DNA of 64,000 nt from the NCBI GenBank assembly GCA_900752065.1, contig CAADTT010000026.1, forward strand, positions 6,342-70,341, given 5' to 3'. This DNA is from Lachnospiraceae bacterium (lineage in GTDB: Bacteria; Bacillota; Clostridia; Lachnospirales; Lachnospiraceae). A program made the translations under genes and the position numbers. The notes under the pieces were generated by a model, which had not been told where the DNA came from, did not search any database, and was given only the letters and a program-made list of their open reading frames with translations. Below are positions 33,853 to 42,422 of the stretch, piece by piece; positions within the stretch are counted from its first letter, which is position 1; the number at the start of each line of letters is the position of its first letter.

Positions 33853-36360
33853 GTGAAGAGTAAGATCGACGCCATGGCAGAGGGACAGGAGAAGACGGAT
33901 CAACTGGCGCTGGCAGACCGGGCGTCACAGCTTCTGCAGCAGATGACCTTTACCGGGCTGGGGAATACAAAATTTGCGCATCTGTTTTTCAGTGCGGACG
34001 GCACAGACCGTGCCCGCCTGCAGATCAACAAGGGCAAGCCGCACAGCTATATCAGCAACGTCTACCTGAAGGTGCGTGTCCTTGATCCTTCCGGTAACGA
34101 GGTCTACCTGAAGGAGCTGCTGGGCAATGTCAGCAATTCGGCGACCACAGAGCAGCTTCCTTTGAGCGAGGGCAGCACGCTGGAGATCACAAAGACAGAG
34201 CCGGGCCGCTTTTATACCAACCATAACGACGAGCTGAAGCAGAATGATTCTAATCCATATGTATACCTCGTGAAAAATCACCGCCTGCTGCGGATCGATG
34301 ATAAAAACAGGACGCTGGTATTTACCGGCCTGGGAAATGCGACCTATGCGACTATGCGGATCGACTATAATGGAAAGAAGCTCTGCCTGCAGACAAACAA
34401 CGCCAAGCCCCATGTGTACTTTTCTGACAGCTATATGAAGATCGAGGTGTTGAATCTGAAGGGCGAGGTCGTATTCACCAAAGATTTTATCGGCACGGAG
34501 CGCTGTGGCAAAAATACCGAGTATATTCCCTTTGAGACAGGGTATAAGATCCGCCTGACCGGAAAGGAAAACGTCCGGGTAATCGGAAAGGACGAGAGAG
34601 GAAACAGGGATACGGCCCTGGCGCTGAAGGAGCGGGTAGAAGGGATCATCCTGCAGGGAAACGGCCCGGAGAGGGAGTTCGTTGTTACCCAGAAGATGGC
34701 AGGGGCTTATGTCAGCGCTTTCCAGCAGCGGATCGGGCTGGAGAAGCTGGATGCCATCCGGGCCCAGAGCCCGGAGCACAGCCAGTTTATTGACTGGATC
34801 CTGGGAAATACGGAAGCGCTCCAGAACTATCTCTCCGGCGGTTATGCGTCACCATCCACCCAGCGGGATATGGGTTCCTATTCTTACCGGAATCCCCTGA
34901 ACCCGGACAATGAGGAGAAAGCGCTGAACCTCTGGCAGCAGATCTGGGCAGCTTACCCGGAGTCCAGGGAGGGAACCAGCATGAAGATTGCGGTAGCAGT
35001 TTCCCTGGAGTTTGCCAACGGCATGCGCGCATGGCCCTCCGGTGCGGAGGTGGATCCCCTGCTGCGCTTCAAGGATCTCTCAGACGCGGAGAAGAACGAC
35101 GTGCTGATGTCGGATTTCCCCACCTACAGCATCCAGGAAATGAGGAATGTGGTGAATGCCAAGATCGTGGATGAGGATGTTAAGTGGCTGAGGAGCCATA
35201 TCACGGAAAACCATGCGGGAATGCTGAACAGGAGTGGGATTACCCGGGGTTATTCCCTGCTGAAATACCGGTCAACGAATCCCGATACCGGAGCCAGCGT
35301 CCACGGTTCCCAGTTCTATGGGCCGAACCCCACAATCCGCGAGGTGGTGAAGTATGGCGGCGTGTGCGGGGCGATGTCCAAGTTCAGCAGTATTCTTGCC
35401 CAGTGCTACGGCGTTCCGGCCCTTCCGGTCGGGCAGCCCGGACACTGCGCATATGAGTATCTGGACGTGAACCATAATTATCAGCTTGGCTATGATGTTT
35501 CCGGCTGGCAAAAGACAGCGAATTATAATACCAATTTTCCGTTTATGAAGCTTTGCAATGAGCTTCGCAAGCAGAATGAAAAATATGAGGAATCTGATTA
35601 TCACCGGTATGAGGCCGTGAGGGCGGCAAATGCGGATCAGGCGATCGCGGAGCTGGAGAAGGCGGTGGAAATCCTGCCCATGAATTACCGTGCATGGGAG
35701 GAACTGGTGCAGCAGGTATCTGCGAACCGTTCCCAGGAGGAGCTTGAGGGAATCTACGGCAGGATCCGGCAGCTTTTTACCGGGTACCCGGTAATCAGTG
35801 AATATCTGACGAAGGATGCCGTGAAGGAAGAGATCCGGGGAGTATTTGCGGATGAGCAGCGCACAAGGCTGTCTTCCGGCGTGACCAGAGAGTCCTTGCA
35901 GGCGTTGGACACAAAGGCCGCAACACTGCCGGAGGGAGCTGCCAGGACGGAGTACCAGGGCATTGTGGAGAAAGCCGGCCAGTTGGTGCGCCAGATCAAT
36001 GTGATGGGGCTTGGAAACGGGAGATTTGGCCAACTGAATTTTTATGAGGACGGATCCGGACAGCTCACATGGAGAGTAAGGGCCGGAAAACCCCATTCCT
36101 ATATCAATGGCAAATATTTCTCTATCACTGTGACGGCAAAGGACGGAACCGTTCGCCTGAGCCAGGAGTTAAACGGCAATACAAGCTACGCAAAATCAGA
36201 GGAGACGGTGACGCTGGCAGAGGGCGACCAGATCGAACTCTACCTGAAGGAGAAGAACAGGATCAGCGCGGATACCGCAAGTCTCACGGAAAAGGTACCG
36301 TCGGATAACATTTACCGTTATGAAATCGTTGGCGGGAAACTGACGGTGAAAGCACAGTAA
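33853..36360 (+). CDS. mucin/carbohydrate-binding protein with transglutaminase-like core (downstream part of interrupted gene)
   Basis: In frame with 33397-33714 and separated from it only by one TGA. The first possible internal start, GTG 33853, has no convincing ribosome site, so expression alone is doubtful. Two tandem domains of the putative mucin/carbohydrate-binding type lie at about 35-150 and 155-265 (each with FTGLGN...., a KPH(S/V)Y block and a Y-x-K-x-x-V strand). A third lies at the C-terminus (VMGLGNGRFG...KPHSYINGKY, about 715-835). The middle has a transglutaminase/protease-like pair: GGVCGAMSKFSSIL (about 504-517) and PGHCAYEYLDV (about 529-539), giving candidate Cys, His and Asp. 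It is probably a mucus-attached secreted protein; the substrate of the core is unknown. Confidence 0.75.
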   Translation: MKSKIDAMAEGQEKTDQLALADRASQLLQQMTFTGLGNTKFAHLFFSADGTDRARLQINKGKPHSYISNVYLKVRVLDPSGNEVYLKELLGNVSNSATTEQLPLSEGSTLEITKTEPGRFYTNHNDELKQNDSNPYVYLVKNHRLLRIDDKNRTLVFTGLGNATYATMRIDYNGKKLCLQTNNAKPHVYFSDSYMKIEVLNLKGEVVFTKDFIGTERCGKNTEYIPFETGYKIRLTGKENVRVIGKDERGNRDTALALKERVEGIILQGNGPEREFVVTQKMAGAYVSAFQQRIGLEKLDAIRAQSPEHSQFIDWILGNTEALQNYLSGGYASPSTQRDMGSYSYRNPLNPDNEEKALNLWQQIWAAYPESREGTSMKIAVAVSLEFANGMRAWPSGAEVDPLLRFKDLSDAEKNDVLMSDFPTYSIQEMRNVVNAKIVDEDVKWLRSHITENHAGMLNRSGITRGYSLLKYRSTNPDTGASVHGSQFYGPNPTIREVVKYGGVCGAMSKFSSILAQCYGVPALPVGQPGHCAYEYLDVNHNYQLGYDVSGWQKTANYNTNFPFMKLCNELRKQNEKYEESDYHRYEAVRAANADQAIAELEKAVEILPMNYRAWEELVQQVSANRSQEELEGIYGRIRQLFTGYPVISEYLTKDAVKEEIRGVFADEQRTRLSSGVTRESLQALDTKAATLPEGAARTEYQGIVEKAGQLVRQINVMGLGNGRFGQLNFYEDGSGQLTWRVRAGKPHSYINGKYFSITVTAKDGTVRLSQELNGNTSYAKSEETVTLAEGDQIELYLKEKNRISADTASLTEKVPSDNIYRYEIVGGKLTVKAQ

Positions 36361-36368
36361 AACAGCAT

Positions 36369-36406
36369 ACAGGCGGGAGATCAGCGGATGCTCTTCCGCC
36401 TGTTTT
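36369..36406 (+). terminator. terminator of the mucin-binding protein gene
   Basis: ACAGGCGGGAGA pairs with TCTTCCGCCTGT (12 bp with one G-U), 11-base loop, then TTTC. It begins nine bases after the stop codon. Confidence 0.8.
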
Positions 36407-36419
36407 CGTGCGGAGACTG

Positions 36420-36632
36420 CCCGAAATAAGCGGTTGAAATGTCTGTGTTTTCACAGTAAAATAATGTGGAAGTCGAGAGATAACAGATCCTTTGGCCGGA
36501 GATAAAGCCGCGCATCCATTTATGTGCGGGTATGATGTGGATTCAGGCCATTTGATTCCCGCGAGCAAATAGCTAAGTGGGCAAGCTTGCGTGCACATTT
36601 GACTCTGATATCATAGAATAGAAGCCGGGGTA
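36420..36632. other. unassigned intergenic segment
   Basis: About 210 bases with no supportable gene. The minus strand is open through most of it, without a ribosome site. The base composition and several GC-rich words differ from the AT-rich spacers elsewhere, so it may be a dispersed repeat or an RNA gene, but nothing specific is recognised. Confidence 0.3.
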
Positions 36633-36659
36633 TGTAGCGTTGCATTTAGCAACGCTACA
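36633..36659. terminator. strong stem-loop downstream of the minus-strand ATPase
   Basis: A perfect 11-bp stem TGTAGCGTTGC/GCAACGCTACA with loop ATTTA, 20 bases past the stop of the minus-strand gene. It lacks a T tract on either side. Confidence 0.5.
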
Positions 36660-36678
36660 GGTTTGCCAGATTTTTCAT

Positions 36679-38295
36679 TTACAATATCTCTATTTTACAG
36701 CGATGTGTTTTCTCCACTCTATCGTATCCAATGCCTACAGCAAGTATTTTACCAGTATATTTCTGTTGCTCCCCAAGCTTACCCCGGAATTTTAAGGCGT
36801 ACTTTTTTTCCTTAATCTGCTGGATGGCTTCTTCCGGTGAGTGGTCTACTTTTAATTCCAGGATAATGCCGTCTGCGTTCCGGTCGACCTCCGGATAGAA
36901 GATAAAATCTACATAGCCTTTGCCAGCCTTATCTTCCCGTTCTATGCGATAGGTGTCGCGGGCAGACAGATAGACAAGATTCACAATGGCGGTCAATTCT
37001 GTTTCATGGTTATAATGAAGCAGGGGTGTTTCTGTATTGTGAGCCTGTTCAAGAATTTCAGTCATGGTTTCCGTATCGCCCAAAAGCGTTGCCCGAAGCA
37101 TGCGCTCGGATTCTCTTGCCAGCCGGTATACATAACCCAGGGAAGGCTCCTTTTGCAGCATATCGGCAAATTTGTCCATCAGCTCTTTGTTTGGGATAGC
37201 GGCCGTCCCCTTTTCGTAACTCAGGAATCCATAAACAACCATTGCAGAGAAAATCTCTTCTTTTGTTTTCAGATTCCGGGAGGTCGCCGCATATTCTCTG
37301 ATCTTTACAGGGACGGCGGTTCCTGATACCATCAGCGCAAGATCGTCCCGAACAGCATCTACATTGTGCTCAATATAATAATATATTTCATCATAAGGAC
37401 CGGCGCTTGTCCAGTAATTACCCAGATTATTATTTGTCAGGGACATTACGACGGAGCGGGGATTATACATCCGTTCTCCGGATAGGGTATGATAGCCGTT
37501 ATACCAGCTTCTCAGACCTTCTTTTGTAACACATTTTACTCCCGGATTTATTTTCTGATAACGTTCAAAAAGCATCTCTACTTCCTTTTCTGTAAAACCG
37601 AAGTATTCAGAAAACCGCTGTTCTGAAGCCATGGTGAATTCCGCAAACATATTTAACTCAGAGCCGCTTGAGTATTTTGAGATAGGCAGGATTCCGGTCA
37701 TATAAGCCAGGCGGACATAAGGGCGGTCTTTCAACAAATTTCTCAAAAAGGACAGATAGGATTTTCTGTCAGCTTCCGTCACAAAATCCTGATGGAAAAC
37801 AAAATCCCATTCATCTAAAACAAAGATAAAACGTGCTTTTTCGTTTTCAGCATAAATATCTTGTAGAACATCCGCAGCGCTCTCGTCCTCATACCATTCC
37901 GTATCGGGATACGCCTTTTTTAAATCTCTGACCAGGCGGCCCTCAATCCGCTCAATATATTGTCGATAGGAAGAACAGCGGGTTCCCATTTCCTGAAAAG
38001 AAATATGGATGACGGGGTATTGGTTGAGATAGAGTTGAAAATTTTCGGATTTTGAAATCTGAAGCTGTTTAAAAATATCCCGGGAATCACAGGAGTACGA
38101 AAAAAAGGAGGCAATCATATTTGCCATAACCGTCTTTCCAAAGCGTCTGGGACGGGTGATGCAGATATGTTTATTCCCTGTACGCACTAAAGGAAAAAGT
38201 TCTTCCAGCATCCTTGATTTATCCACAAAATAGGGCTGCTCGGTTTCGCTTTTATATAACGTATATGCGGTTTTACTATTCAAATAAACGCCCAA
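36679..38295 (-). CDS. AAA-ATPase-like protein with PD-(D/E)XK nuclease-like domain (second paralogue)
   Basis: The likely start is TTG at 38295: GAAGGAG sits eight bases before it and the product then begins MGVYLNSKTAY, as family members do; the longer frame from ATG 38370 has no ribosome site. About 538 residues. The P-loop is TRPRRFGKT (about 48-56), Walker B FIFVLDEWDFV (about 154-164). The C-terminal nuclease-like part has KGYVDFIFYPE and GIILELKVD (about 475-500). It belongs to the same broad family as the protein at 13867-15558 but is only distantly similar, so the two were acquired separately or split long ago. Role unknown; such genes are numerous in gut Clostridia. Confidence 0.82.
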   Translation of the reverse strand: MGVYLNSKTAYTLYKSETEQPYFVDKSRMLEELFPLVRTGNKHICITRPRRFGKTVMANMIASFFSYSCDSRDIFKQLQISKSENFQLYLNQYPVIHISFQEMGTRCSSYRQYIERIEGRLVRDLKKAYPDTEWYEDESAADVLQDIYAENEKARFIFVLDEWDFVFHQDFVTEADRKSYLSFLRNLLKDRPYVRLAYMTGILPISKYSSGSELNMFAEFTMASEQRFSEYFGFTEKEVEMLFERYQKINPGVKCVTKEGLRSWYNGYHTLSGERMYNPRSVVMSLTNNNLGNYWTSAGPYDEIYYYIEHNVDAVRDDLALMVSGTAVPVKIREYAATSRNLKTKEEIFSAMVVYGFLSYEKGTAAIPNKELMDKFADMLQKEPSLGYVYRLARESERMLRATLLGDTETMTEILEQAHNTETPLLHYNHETELTAIVNLVYLSARDTYRIEREDKAGKGYVDFIFYPEVDRNADGIILELKVDHSPEEAIQQIKEKKYALKFRGKLGEQQKYTGKILAVGIGYDRVEKTHRCKIEIL

Positions 38296-38337
38296 AAGAA
38301 TCGCTCCTTCCATATTGCAATTGTGCCTGTCTGGTTT

Positions 38338-38346
38338 ATTATAGCA
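38338..38346 (-). promoter_or_regulatory. extended -10 promoter of the minus-strand ATPase
   Basis: On the minus strand TGCTATAAT, an extended -10 element with perfect TATAAT. No good -35 is seen. It lies 43 bases before the TTG start. Confidence 0.55.
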
Positions 38347-38382
38347 GAATTTCGGCCGGAATCCTATCATTCTTTTTAATAT

Positions 38383-38454
38383 TCGGAGAAAAAGGACAGA
38401 AAACCGCTTCTGATCTGCGGGGCAAGGCAGGTCAGAAAAACTGGCAGAATATGA
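38383..38454 (+). pseudogene. second decayed 5' fragment of a DUF4143-type ATPase
   Basis: The frame from 38386 reads EKKDRKPLLICGARQVRKTG and then stops. It matches the N-terminal P-loop region of DUF4143 ATPases, with the P-loop Gly changed to Arg (GARQVRKT). It resembles the fragment at 30557-30637 over about 50 bases at roughly three-quarters identity by eye. There is no start codon or ribosome site. Confidence 0.6.
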
Positions 38455-38557
38455 ATTTGTATATTCAGTACATAAGCGAAAGCTTGAAACAGCAGCCCCG
38501 GATGGTGTATGATAAGAAAAGATTTTCAGAATAAAAACAGAACAGGAGGAAATCTGT

Positions 38558-38893
38558 ATGAGCGGAAGCTGCTGCGGGAATCAGAAGGAAACACCCGGAG
38601 AAAACACGGGGAATGAGAAGCATAAACACAGGGAGACGAAGGAATACAAGGATCTGATGAACCGCCTGAACCGGATCGAGGGTCAGGTGCGGGGAATCAA
38701 GGGGATGGTGGAGGAAGAGCGCTACTGTGTGGATATTTTAAATCAGGTAGCCTCTGTCCAGTCTGCCCTGAATGGATTTAATAAAGTCCTTCTCTCCAAT
38801 CATATCCATAGCTGTGTCGTGAAGGATATTCAGGAGGGAAAGGAATCAGCGGTGGACGAGCTGTGTGAAACGATCAAAAAATTAATGAAATGA
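38558..38893 (+). CDS. CsoR/RcnR-family metal-sensing repressor
   Basis: A 111-residue all-helical repressor (DUF156). The family core RLNRIEGQVRGIKGMVEEERYCVDIL is present, and the copper-type ligand set is visible: Cys in YCVDIL, then HIHSC (His-x3-Cys). The N-terminus has an extra Cys-Cys pair (MSGSCCGNQ) before a charged, His-containing linker. A Cu(I) sensor is most likely, but there is no copA or copZ nearby. AGGAGG precedes the ATG. The dihydrouridine synthase gene follows after 10 bases and is probably co-transcribed. Confidence 0.88.
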   Translation: MSGSCCGNQKETPGENTGNEKHKHRETKEYKDLMNRLNRIEGQVRGIKGMVEEERYCVDILNQVASVQSALNGFNKVLLSNHIHSCVVKDIQEGKESAVDELCETIKKLMK

Positions 38894-38903
38894 GGAAAAA
38901 AGG

Positions 38904-39848
38904 ATGAGGTACTATCTGGCGCCGATGGAGGGAATCACTACATGGATCTACCGGAATGCTTATCATCAGTATTTCCGTCCTATGGATAAATATTTTACGC
39001 CCTTCCTTGTCCCGCATACCAATGGATCGTTTAGCCATAAGGAGAAAAATGAGATTCTGCCGGAGCATCATCCGGGGCAGAATCTCATTCCTCAGATCAT
39101 GACGAACCGGGCGGAGGATTTTGTGCGGACAGCGGAGGCTTTGCAGGCGTACGGGTACAAAGAGGTAAATCTGAATCTGGGATGTCCTTCCGGTACTGTG
39201 GTATCAAAAGGGCGGGGGGCAGGTTTTCTCAGGGATCCGGATGCGCTGGATGCTTTTTTTGACCAGGTGTTTTCTGCCTTAGATATAAAGATTTCCGTAA
39301 AGACCCGGATCGGGCTGGATGCCCCGGAGGAGTTTGAAGAGCTGCTGAAGGTCTATAACCGTTATCCTCTGGAGGAACTGATCATCCACCCCCGCATCCG
39401 GCAGGATTTTTATAAAAATCGTCCGAACATGGAAGTATTTGCAAAGGCTGTGAAAAAGAGCGTAAATCCCGTGTGCTATAATGGCGATCTATATACGGCG
39501 GAGGATATCGCAGCTTTTCAAAGAGAGTTTCCACAGGTGGGCGCTGTGATGATTGGAAGAGGGATTTTGAAAAATCCCGGACTGATTGGAGAGGCGGAAG
39601 GCCGCGGGAATGCAAAAAAGGGGACGCTGCGAAAATTTCATGACAGGATTTATCAGGATTACCGGGCGAATATGTCCGGGGATAAAAACACCGTATTCAA
39701 GATGAAGGAATTCTGGAGTTATCTGAAGGATTTTTTCGAGGACGGGGAGAAATGCTGGAAAAAAATCAAAAAGGCGCAGAACAGGGCAGACTATGAATCT
39801 GCTGTGGAAGAAATTTTCACACGGGAAAGAAATAGCGGGAAAATATAA
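38904..39848 (+). CDS. dus: tRNA-dihydrouridine synthase
   Basis: FMN-dependent reductase that makes dihydrouridine in tRNA D-loops. The 314-residue protein starts RYYLAPMEGITTWIYR and has the catalytic-cysteine block NLNLGCPSGTVVSKGRGAGFL (about 89-109), followed by KTRIGLD, IIHPR (substrate-binding His) and VMIGRGILKNP, the phosphate-binding end of the TIM barrel. This is a short Dus form; which uridine it acts on is not clear. It lies 10 bases after the CsoR-like gene. Confidence 0.93.
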   Translation: MRYYLAPMEGITTWIYRNAYHQYFRPMDKYFTPFLVPHTNGSFSHKEKNEILPEHHPGQNLIPQIMTNRAEDFVRTAEALQAYGYKEVNLNLGCPSGTVVSKGRGAGFLRDPDALDAFFDQVFSALDIKISVKTRIGLDAPEEFEELLKVYNRYPLEELIIHPRIRQDFYKNRPNMEVFAKAVKKSVNPVCYNGDLYTAEDIAAFQREFPQVGAVMIGRGILKNPGLIGEAEGRGNAKKGTLRKFHDRIYQDYRANMSGDKNTVFKMKEFWSYLKDFFEDGEKCWKKIKKAQNRADYESAVEEIFTRERNSGKI

Positions 39849-39875
39849 GACGGTTCTGGAAAATATCTACATGAA

Positions 39876-39903
39876 AGGCGGCTGTATTCTTATGCAGCCG
39901 CCT
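39876..39903 (+). terminator. stem-loop after dus
   Basis: A perfect 9-bp stem AGGCGGCTG/CAGCCGCCT, 10-base loop. There is no clear T tract, so termination may be partial. Confidence 0.55.
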
Positions 39904-40081
39904 GAATATTCGAGCGGACAGAAAAACTGCCGGAGCAGAGCTTCTGTGTCATGCACAGAAAGTTTAAATGGTATTTGATCTACCGGATGCCTGTCTGTTT
40001 AGTCAAAGTATGCGGAACCTGTACAGAATATAGATGGAAAAATCCATAGATAAAATATCCTGCGCAAAGGCAATCATGTCA

Positions 40082-40222
40082 CTACTTCAAAGTCACATTA
40101 TAGGCTGACCACAATTTATCAATGGTCTCTTTCTGCACGTTAATGATTTTCCAAAGGTTTTCGTTGTCCTGCTTTAATTGCTCATTTTCGGCAAGCAGTT
40201 CCTGCATGATGTTTTCGTTCAT
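40082..40222 (-). CDS. 46-residue coiled-coil-like small protein
   Basis: A small gene in the 720-base gap between dus and folC. ATG at 40222 is preceded by AGAGGAGAG at 5 bases. The product is Glu/Asn/Leu-rich with a heptad-like N-terminal helix (MNENIMQELLAENEQLKQ), then NENLWKIINVQKE and a short tail ending NVTLK. No homologue is recognised; it could be a small regulator or a remnant of a mobile element. Upstream (40250-40310) lie two near copies of TTACAAAA(A)TGT, possibly an operator. The rest of the gap (39904-40081 and 40223-40411) shows nothing else supportable. Confidence 0.5.
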   Translation of the reverse strand: MNENIMQELLAENEQLKQDNENLWKIINVQKETIDKLWSAYNVTLK

Positions 40223-40411
40223 TCGTTCTCTCCTCTATGCATGATACATACATATATTACAATAGTGTTACAAAAATGTAAAGTGCAATCGTATTACAAA
40301 ATGTTAATTTTATCGACATGATAGGACAATAACCGACTTTATGCGGATATTGTATCATGTAGGAGGAAATCCGAGAAGTTAAGATAATGTTTAGGTTGCT
40401 TTTTGCATAAT

Positions 40412-40434
40412 AGCCAATCACTTGCTGATTGGCT
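40412..40434. other. stem-loop in the dus-folC gap
   Basis: A perfect 9-bp stem AGCCAATCA/TGATTGGCT with loop CTTGC. It has no T tract and its role is unknown. Confidence 0.5.
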
Positions 40435-40483
40435 GCGTAAGAACATAATTCAAGTGTTTAGGCTTCAAATCGTGCCGCTGACC

Positions 40484-40512
40484 TTGAAAAAAGAGGCATT
40501 GTATACTATAAT
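40484..40512 (+). promoter_or_regulatory. promoter of the folate operon
   Basis: TTGAAA (40484-40489), 17-base spacer, perfect TATAAT (40507-40512), 58 bases before the folC start. Confidence 0.8.
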
Positions 40513-40569
40513 TAGTCGTATCATTTGAGACAGTTTTGATTGCTGTTCCTTTGGCATCAGGAGGATATT

Positions 40570-41868
40570 ATGGAGTACAGAGAGGCAAGAGTCTATTTAG
40601 ACGAGGTGGCTAAATACGGAAGTGTACTTGGCCTTGAGAACATGAGGGAATTGCTTCAACGTTTGGGCAATCCCCAGGATGACCTGAGATTTATCCATAT
40701 TTCAGGAACAAATGGAAAGGGTTCCGTCCTGGCATACGTTTCCACGGTGCTCAAGGAGGCGGGATACCGGGTGGGACGCTACATTTCACCGACCCTGTTT
40801 TCCTACCGGGAACGGATACAGGTAAACGGGGAATACATAGAAAAGGAGCCGCTGGCCAGACTGACAGGACAGATCGCGGAGGCGGCGGAAGGGATGGCGC
40901 GGGAAGGAAGAGCGCATCCCACGGCTTTTGAGGTAGAAACGGCACTCGGCTTTCTCTATTTTCGGGAGAAGCGGTGTGATATCGTGGTGTTGGAGACAGG
41001 TCTTGGAGGACTGGAGGATGCCACAAACGTGATAAAGACGACGGTGATGGAGATCATCACATCCATCAGCATGGATCATATGGGCGTTCTGGGAAATACC
41101 CTGGCAGAGATCGCGGCGAACAAGGCGGGGATCATAAAGCCCCATACAGCGGTCGTTACGGCGAAACTGTATCCGGAGGCGATGGAGGTCATTGAAAACG
41201 TATGCCGCGAGAGGGAAAGCAGCCTTACCGTGGCGGAGGAAGGAAAGGCTTTCGATGTCAGATATGGATATGAGAAACAAAGCTTTAGCTATGGAGGATA
41301 TGAAGGACTGGAGATTTCTCTGGGCGGTGCGTACCAGATCGGGAATGCTGTGCTGGCGTTGGAGGCAGTGAAGATGCTGGTTTCCCTGGGATGGCAGATT
41401 ACAGAGCAGCAGCTTCGGAAAGGATTTGCGGATACCAGATGGAGAGGCAGGTTCACCGTGATCTCGAAGGAGCCCCTTTTTCTCATAGACGGCGCTCATA
41501 ACAGGGATGCGGCAAAAATTCTCAGAAAATCTTTAGAATTGTATTTTACAAACAGAAGATTATTTTATATAATGGGTGTATTCAAGGATAAAGAATATAC
41601 GGAAATAGTGAAAACCACCGTGCCGCTGTCTGCCCACGTCATTACCATAGAGACGCCGGGAAACAGCAGGGCGCTGCCGGCGGAGGAGCTTTTAAAGGAA
41701 GTGCGGAAATATCAGCCTTCGTCGGAGTCGGCGGATAATATTTGGGAGGCAGTACAAAAAAGCTTGAAAATGGCGGATAAAGAGGATGTAATCATTGCAT
41801 TTGGTTCCCTGTCTTTTCTTGGGGAGGTGACCAGAGCAGTGGCTACCGTAAGGAGCGCAGAATTATGA
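40570..41868 (+). CDS. folC: folylpolyglutamate synthase / dihydrofolate synthase
   Basis: Mur-ligase-family enzyme that adds glutamate to dihydropteroate and then to folates. Start ATG 40570 with AGGAGG six bases upstream gives 432 residues, the usual length. The P-loop is SGTNGKGS (about 43-50); the other Mur-type blocks are [42 protein letters not shown] and IDGAHNRDA. It heads a folate operon and overlaps folE by four bases (ATGA). Confidence 0.95.
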   Translation: MEYREARVYLDEVAKYGSVLGLENMRELLQRLGNPQDDLRFIHISGTNGKGSVLAYVSTVLKEAGYRVGRYISPTLFSYRERIQVNGEYIEKEPLARLTGQIAEAAEGMAREGRAHPTAFEVETALGFLYFREKRCDIVVLETGLGGLEDATNVIKTTVMEIITSISMDHMGVLGNTLAEIAANKAGIIKPHTAVVTAKLYPEAMEVIENVCRERESSLTVAEEGKAFDVRYGYEKQSFSYGGYEGLEISLGGAYQIGNAVLALEAVKMLVSLGWQITEQQLRKGFADTRWRGRFTVISKEPLFLIDGAHNRDAAKILRKSLELYFTNRRLFYIMGVFKDKEYTEIVKTTVPLSAHVITIETPGNSRALPAEELLKEVRKYQPSSESADNIWEAVQKSLKMADKEDVIIAFGSLSFLGEVTRAVATVRSAEL

Positions 41869-42419
41869 TTGATCAGGAAAAGGTAAGAGAGGGCGTCAGG
41901 CTGATTCTGGAAGGAATCGGGGAGGATGTAAACAGAGAAGGGCTGGTGGAAACGCCGGATCGGATCGCGCGAATGTATACAGAGCTGATGGCGGGGATGG
42001 AGGATGATGCGGGAATCCATCTGAGCAAGCGGTTTCATGTAGATCGAAATGAGATGGTTCTGGAGAAAGATATCACCTTCTATTCTATGTGCGAGCATCA
42101 CATGCTTCCATTTTATGGGAAAGCACATGTGGCGTATGTTCCAAATGGAACTGTGGTGGGGTTAAGCAAGATCGCGCGGACGGTGGAAGTCTATGCGAGA
42201 AGGCTCCAGCTTCAGGAGCAGCTTACGGCACAGGTGGCGGATGCGTTTATGGAGCATCTGAATCCCCAGGGCGTGATGGTGATGGTGGAAGCAGAGCATA
42301 TGTGCATGACTATGCGGGGGATAAAAAAGCCCGGCTCTAAGACTGTTACACTGGCTGTCAGAGGAATTTTTGAGGGGAATGCCGAACTGCAGAATACCTT
42401 CTATCAGATGGTAAGGTGA
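41865..42419 (+). CDS. folE: GTP cyclohydrolase I
   Basis: Opens and rearranges GTP to 7,8-dihydroneopterin triphosphate, the first committed folate step. The 184-residue protein has the zinc-site CEHHMLPF (about 76-83), the second zinc Cys in [10 protein letters not shown], and the substrate block [20 protein letters not shown]. The start overlaps the folC stop (ATGA), and the HD-domain gene follows after three bases. Confidence 0.96.
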   Translation: MIDQEKVREGVRLILEGIGEDVNREGLVETPDRIARMYTELMAGMEDDAGIHLSKRFHVDRNEMVLEKDITFYSMCEHHMLPFYGKAHVAYVPNGTVVGLSKIARTVEVYARRLQLQEQLTAQVADAFMEHLNPQGVMVMVEAEHMCMTMRGIKKPGSKTVTLAVRGIFEGNAELQNTFYQMVR

Positions 42420-42422
42420 TGG

